From: Prosapia bicincta
Taxonomy: Eukaryota; Arthropoda; Insecta; Hemiptera; Cercopidae
Direction: 5' to 3'
DNA length: 64,000 nucleotides
Assembly (NCBI GenBank): GCA_036971475.1
Contig: JBAIZL010000005.1
Coordinates: 171,477,886 to 171,541,885, forward strand
This document shows, piece by piece, positions 61,868 to 64,000 of the stretch (position 1 is its first letter; each line of letters begins with the position of its first letter). A program made the translations under genes and the position numbers. A model generated the notes under the pieces. That model made no database searches. It worked only from the letters and a program-made list of their open reading frames with translations, and had not been told where the DNA came from.

Positions 61868-62095
61868 CCTAGCGTTAACTTTAGTTATACAATAATAATA
61901 GCCATGCATGACATATAATATAAACTCCTACAAATCTAACTCTAAAAACGTACCGATCCCCCTCATTAAAGTCACTAATTCCTAGTGTTAACTTTAGTTA
62001 TACTATAATAATCGCCATGCATGAGATATAATACATACTCCTACAAATCTAACTCCATTAACGTTCCGGCCCCTCGTTAAGGTCACTCATTCCAA
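61868..62095. repeat. 113-bp tandem duplication
   Basis: Copies start at 61,868 and 61,981 with CCTAG[C/T]GTTAACTTTAG; similarity continues through CTCCTACAAATCTAACTC. Confidence 0.93.
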
Positions 62096-62351
62096 GACAC
62101 CACCACACTTATGTACACTTTAAATGATCAATATCATTTTAATGCATAGCAAAGAGTTCTCCCATGACAGAAGCGAGACACAAGGTTAATGCAACGTAGG
62201 TGGTTGCATGATGTACTGTAGAAAATGCTGTATTCTTACAATCTTAGGGAGAATTTGAAATGAGAAATTTGAAGAAAAATGACCTTTTGCCAACAACGTC
62301 TAGCAAAAATACCTTTTGTAGTGAGGACACATACAGAAAGAGGCATATATT

Positions 62352-63196
62352 CAGTAAACTCCCGATTATCCGTGGGCGGATTAACCAGTTTGCGGATAAT
62401 CCGGGGTCTGCCATTGTTTTACAAATATCCTATTTTTATTCCAATCAGATTCATGTGTTTAAATGTCCAAACGGTGAATTACTATGTAAATACATATAAG
62501 GATTAATAGAAATTAAGATGAAGGGAATAGATATGTAAATATGTACATACTAATTTTTACATTAAAAGGGAAGCATCCCGACGCGGGCCAGCGAAATAAA
62601 AGGAGCGAGCAGACTACTGTATATAAGAGACAATGACAAAAAGCTTGGACGCTCGAAAACCTAATTTGTATAATATTGTAAACAAATGTCAGCTAATCTC
62701 GGCTATAAATAGTCTAGGACGTGACATATGCATTATCCATGTCTGTCATATACATTATCGATCTTTATGGCTTTGTGACACACGTGACACAAGTAGACAC
62801 TGTGCGACAAAATGGTTCTCAAGAAACTTAGATAGCACATTAAAGCTAAATCAATGCTCACAAAAAATCAGACGGAAGTGACAGATTTTTTTGTTAAAAA
62901 GTGAAAGTATTATGTGTAAAGGAAATTACATATGTATATACATACTTACTTTTGACATATACTTATGTACGTATTCTAAATAGTTAGACATATAAATGTG
63001 CATGTTATAATCCGTCAAATACATCGACATTTTAAAATTATTTTCTGTATTTATTTTGTCCTCTGAAGATTATTTGTGAGTTGCATCAACCGGGGACATT
63101 ATTTGTGTAACTTATGGTTTAATAATAGCGGATTATCCAGGGAATTCGTTATCCGGCGTTGCCGGGCCCCCTATTCCACGGATAATCGGAAGTTTA

Positions 63197-63199
<3 letters not shown>
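62352..63199. mobile_element. pogo/Tigger-like non-autonomous element (MITE), 848 bp
   Basis: Terminal inverted repeats of 24 bp with one mismatch at 62,352-62,375 and 63,176-63,199, starting CAGTAAACT and containing CCGATTATCCGTGG. Subterminal GCGGATAATCC and GGATTATCC motifs repeat inside. CAGT termini with GATTATCCG cores are typical of pogo/Tigger elements, which duplicate TA. Here TA lies two bases outside each end. The interior (small open frame 62,633-62,881) shows no transposase. The right end abuts a (TA)n tract. Confidence 0.7.

Positions 63200-63200
<1 letters not shown>

Positions 63201-63292
<92 letters not shown>
63201..63292. repeat. (TA)n microsatellite with a CA interruption
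   Basis: Begins directly at the right end of the pogo-like MITE. Confidence 0.97.
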
Positions 63293-63295
<3 letters not shown>

Positions 63296-63931
63296 TCTTA
63301 GTGTTCCTATTAAACGAGTTGAGAGTAAATTGAGAGCTGTTTAATAAACATAGTTGTGTATTGTAGTGAGTAGCTTCAATGTAGGTAGCTTCGTTTGGCG
63401 CTGGCAAAGTATATCAGGAATAAAACTTACAAAGAGTGCCTAAATGTGTTAGCTACACCTTAAGCGCAAGCGAGAATTGCTGTAACAGGCGATAAAGCTC
63501 TTAATGAACATTCAAAGAGCTATCTTAAACCCAATACTTCTTACAGAAGTGTAGTTTGGGAAATTTAAAATCATAGTTTGTCGTTAAGCTTATTTCTTGA
63601 AAACATTTTCCTAATTTCTTAAACAGGTACCACAATGTGCATGCACTTATATTTACTGTTTATTAAATTATCTCCTAGTTTGGAATATATTAAATTACAA
63701 GTATTTTAATTCACTCGTTTTAACTTGTGCCAATTGTAAAAGTTATAGAGGTATACAAAGAGTTGTAAAATATTTTAATGGAGGTTTAATTAAACTCTCA
63801 GTTTAATCCGGGCATTACTAATCTCAATATTATACGATTATCAAGATCATCTCTTTCTCTGGCGATTTATTTCCATCCATAAGGTAATATTTCTTTTCCT
63901 CCAACTACCCTCACCAAAATACATAACAAAA

Positions 63932-63960
63932 AGATATATATATATATATATATATATATT
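63932..63960. repeat. Short (AT)n microsatellite
   Basis: About 14 AT units near the end of the window. Confidence 0.95.
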
Positions 63961-64000
63961 CTCTTATATATTTCTCTTCCCATTTCAGTATTTCTTTTCA

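Overview
The window is AT-rich eukaryotic DNA. Long introns, many dinucleotide microsatellites, minisatellites, tRNA-derived SINE copies and decayed LINE and DNA transposons all point to an arthropod, probably an insect. The frequent octamer TAGGCCTA and the transposon mix fit a hemipteran, but that is a guess.

One protein-coding gene is clear. A minus-strand tailless-type orphan nuclear receptor (NR2E subfamily) occupies 13,365-42,806 in eight coding exons. The exons join in phase with GT-AG introns and give a 400-residue protein: a short N-terminal arm, a two-zinc-finger DNA-binding domain, a proline/serine-rich hinge and a complete ligand-binding domain. Coding exons are at 42,689-42,806, 31,827-31,908, 28,748-28,766 (a 19-nt microexon), 26,495-26,630, 23,768-23,997, 23,122-23,259, 19,357-19,582 and 13,365-13,618.

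Layout: 1-13,090 is 3' flank with AT/GA microsatellites, a SINE relic, two snap-back palindromes and a 350-bp inverted-repeat element holding two hammerhead-like motifs; the candidate poly(A) signal falls inside that element. 13,100-42,806 is the gene. Its last intron holds a (CA)n tract, a GC-rich patch, a compound CA/TA microsatellite, a 5'-truncated LINE (16,645-18,307, with target-site duplication) and a minisatellite that runs into the exon 7 splice donor. 42,810-64,000 is 5' flank. It holds a GC-rich TATA-less promoter candidate, an inverted-repeat element, a decayed DDE transposon (44,349-45,790), a frameshifted LINE (48,559-51,158), an 83-bp and a 48-bp tandem array, a tRNA-Ile-like relic, a 1.5-kb minisatellite, a TATA/Inr promoter candidate with a short first exon (about 61,400-61,670), and a pogo/Tigger-like MITE (62,352-63,199).

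There is no operon-like cooperation here. The biology is one developmental regulator and the mobile and repetitive DNA that has expanded its introns and flanks. The most unusual points are the microexon carrying the DNA-recognition P-box, the minisatellite that appears to be built from a splice donor, and the recurrent hammerhead-ribozyme-like motifs.
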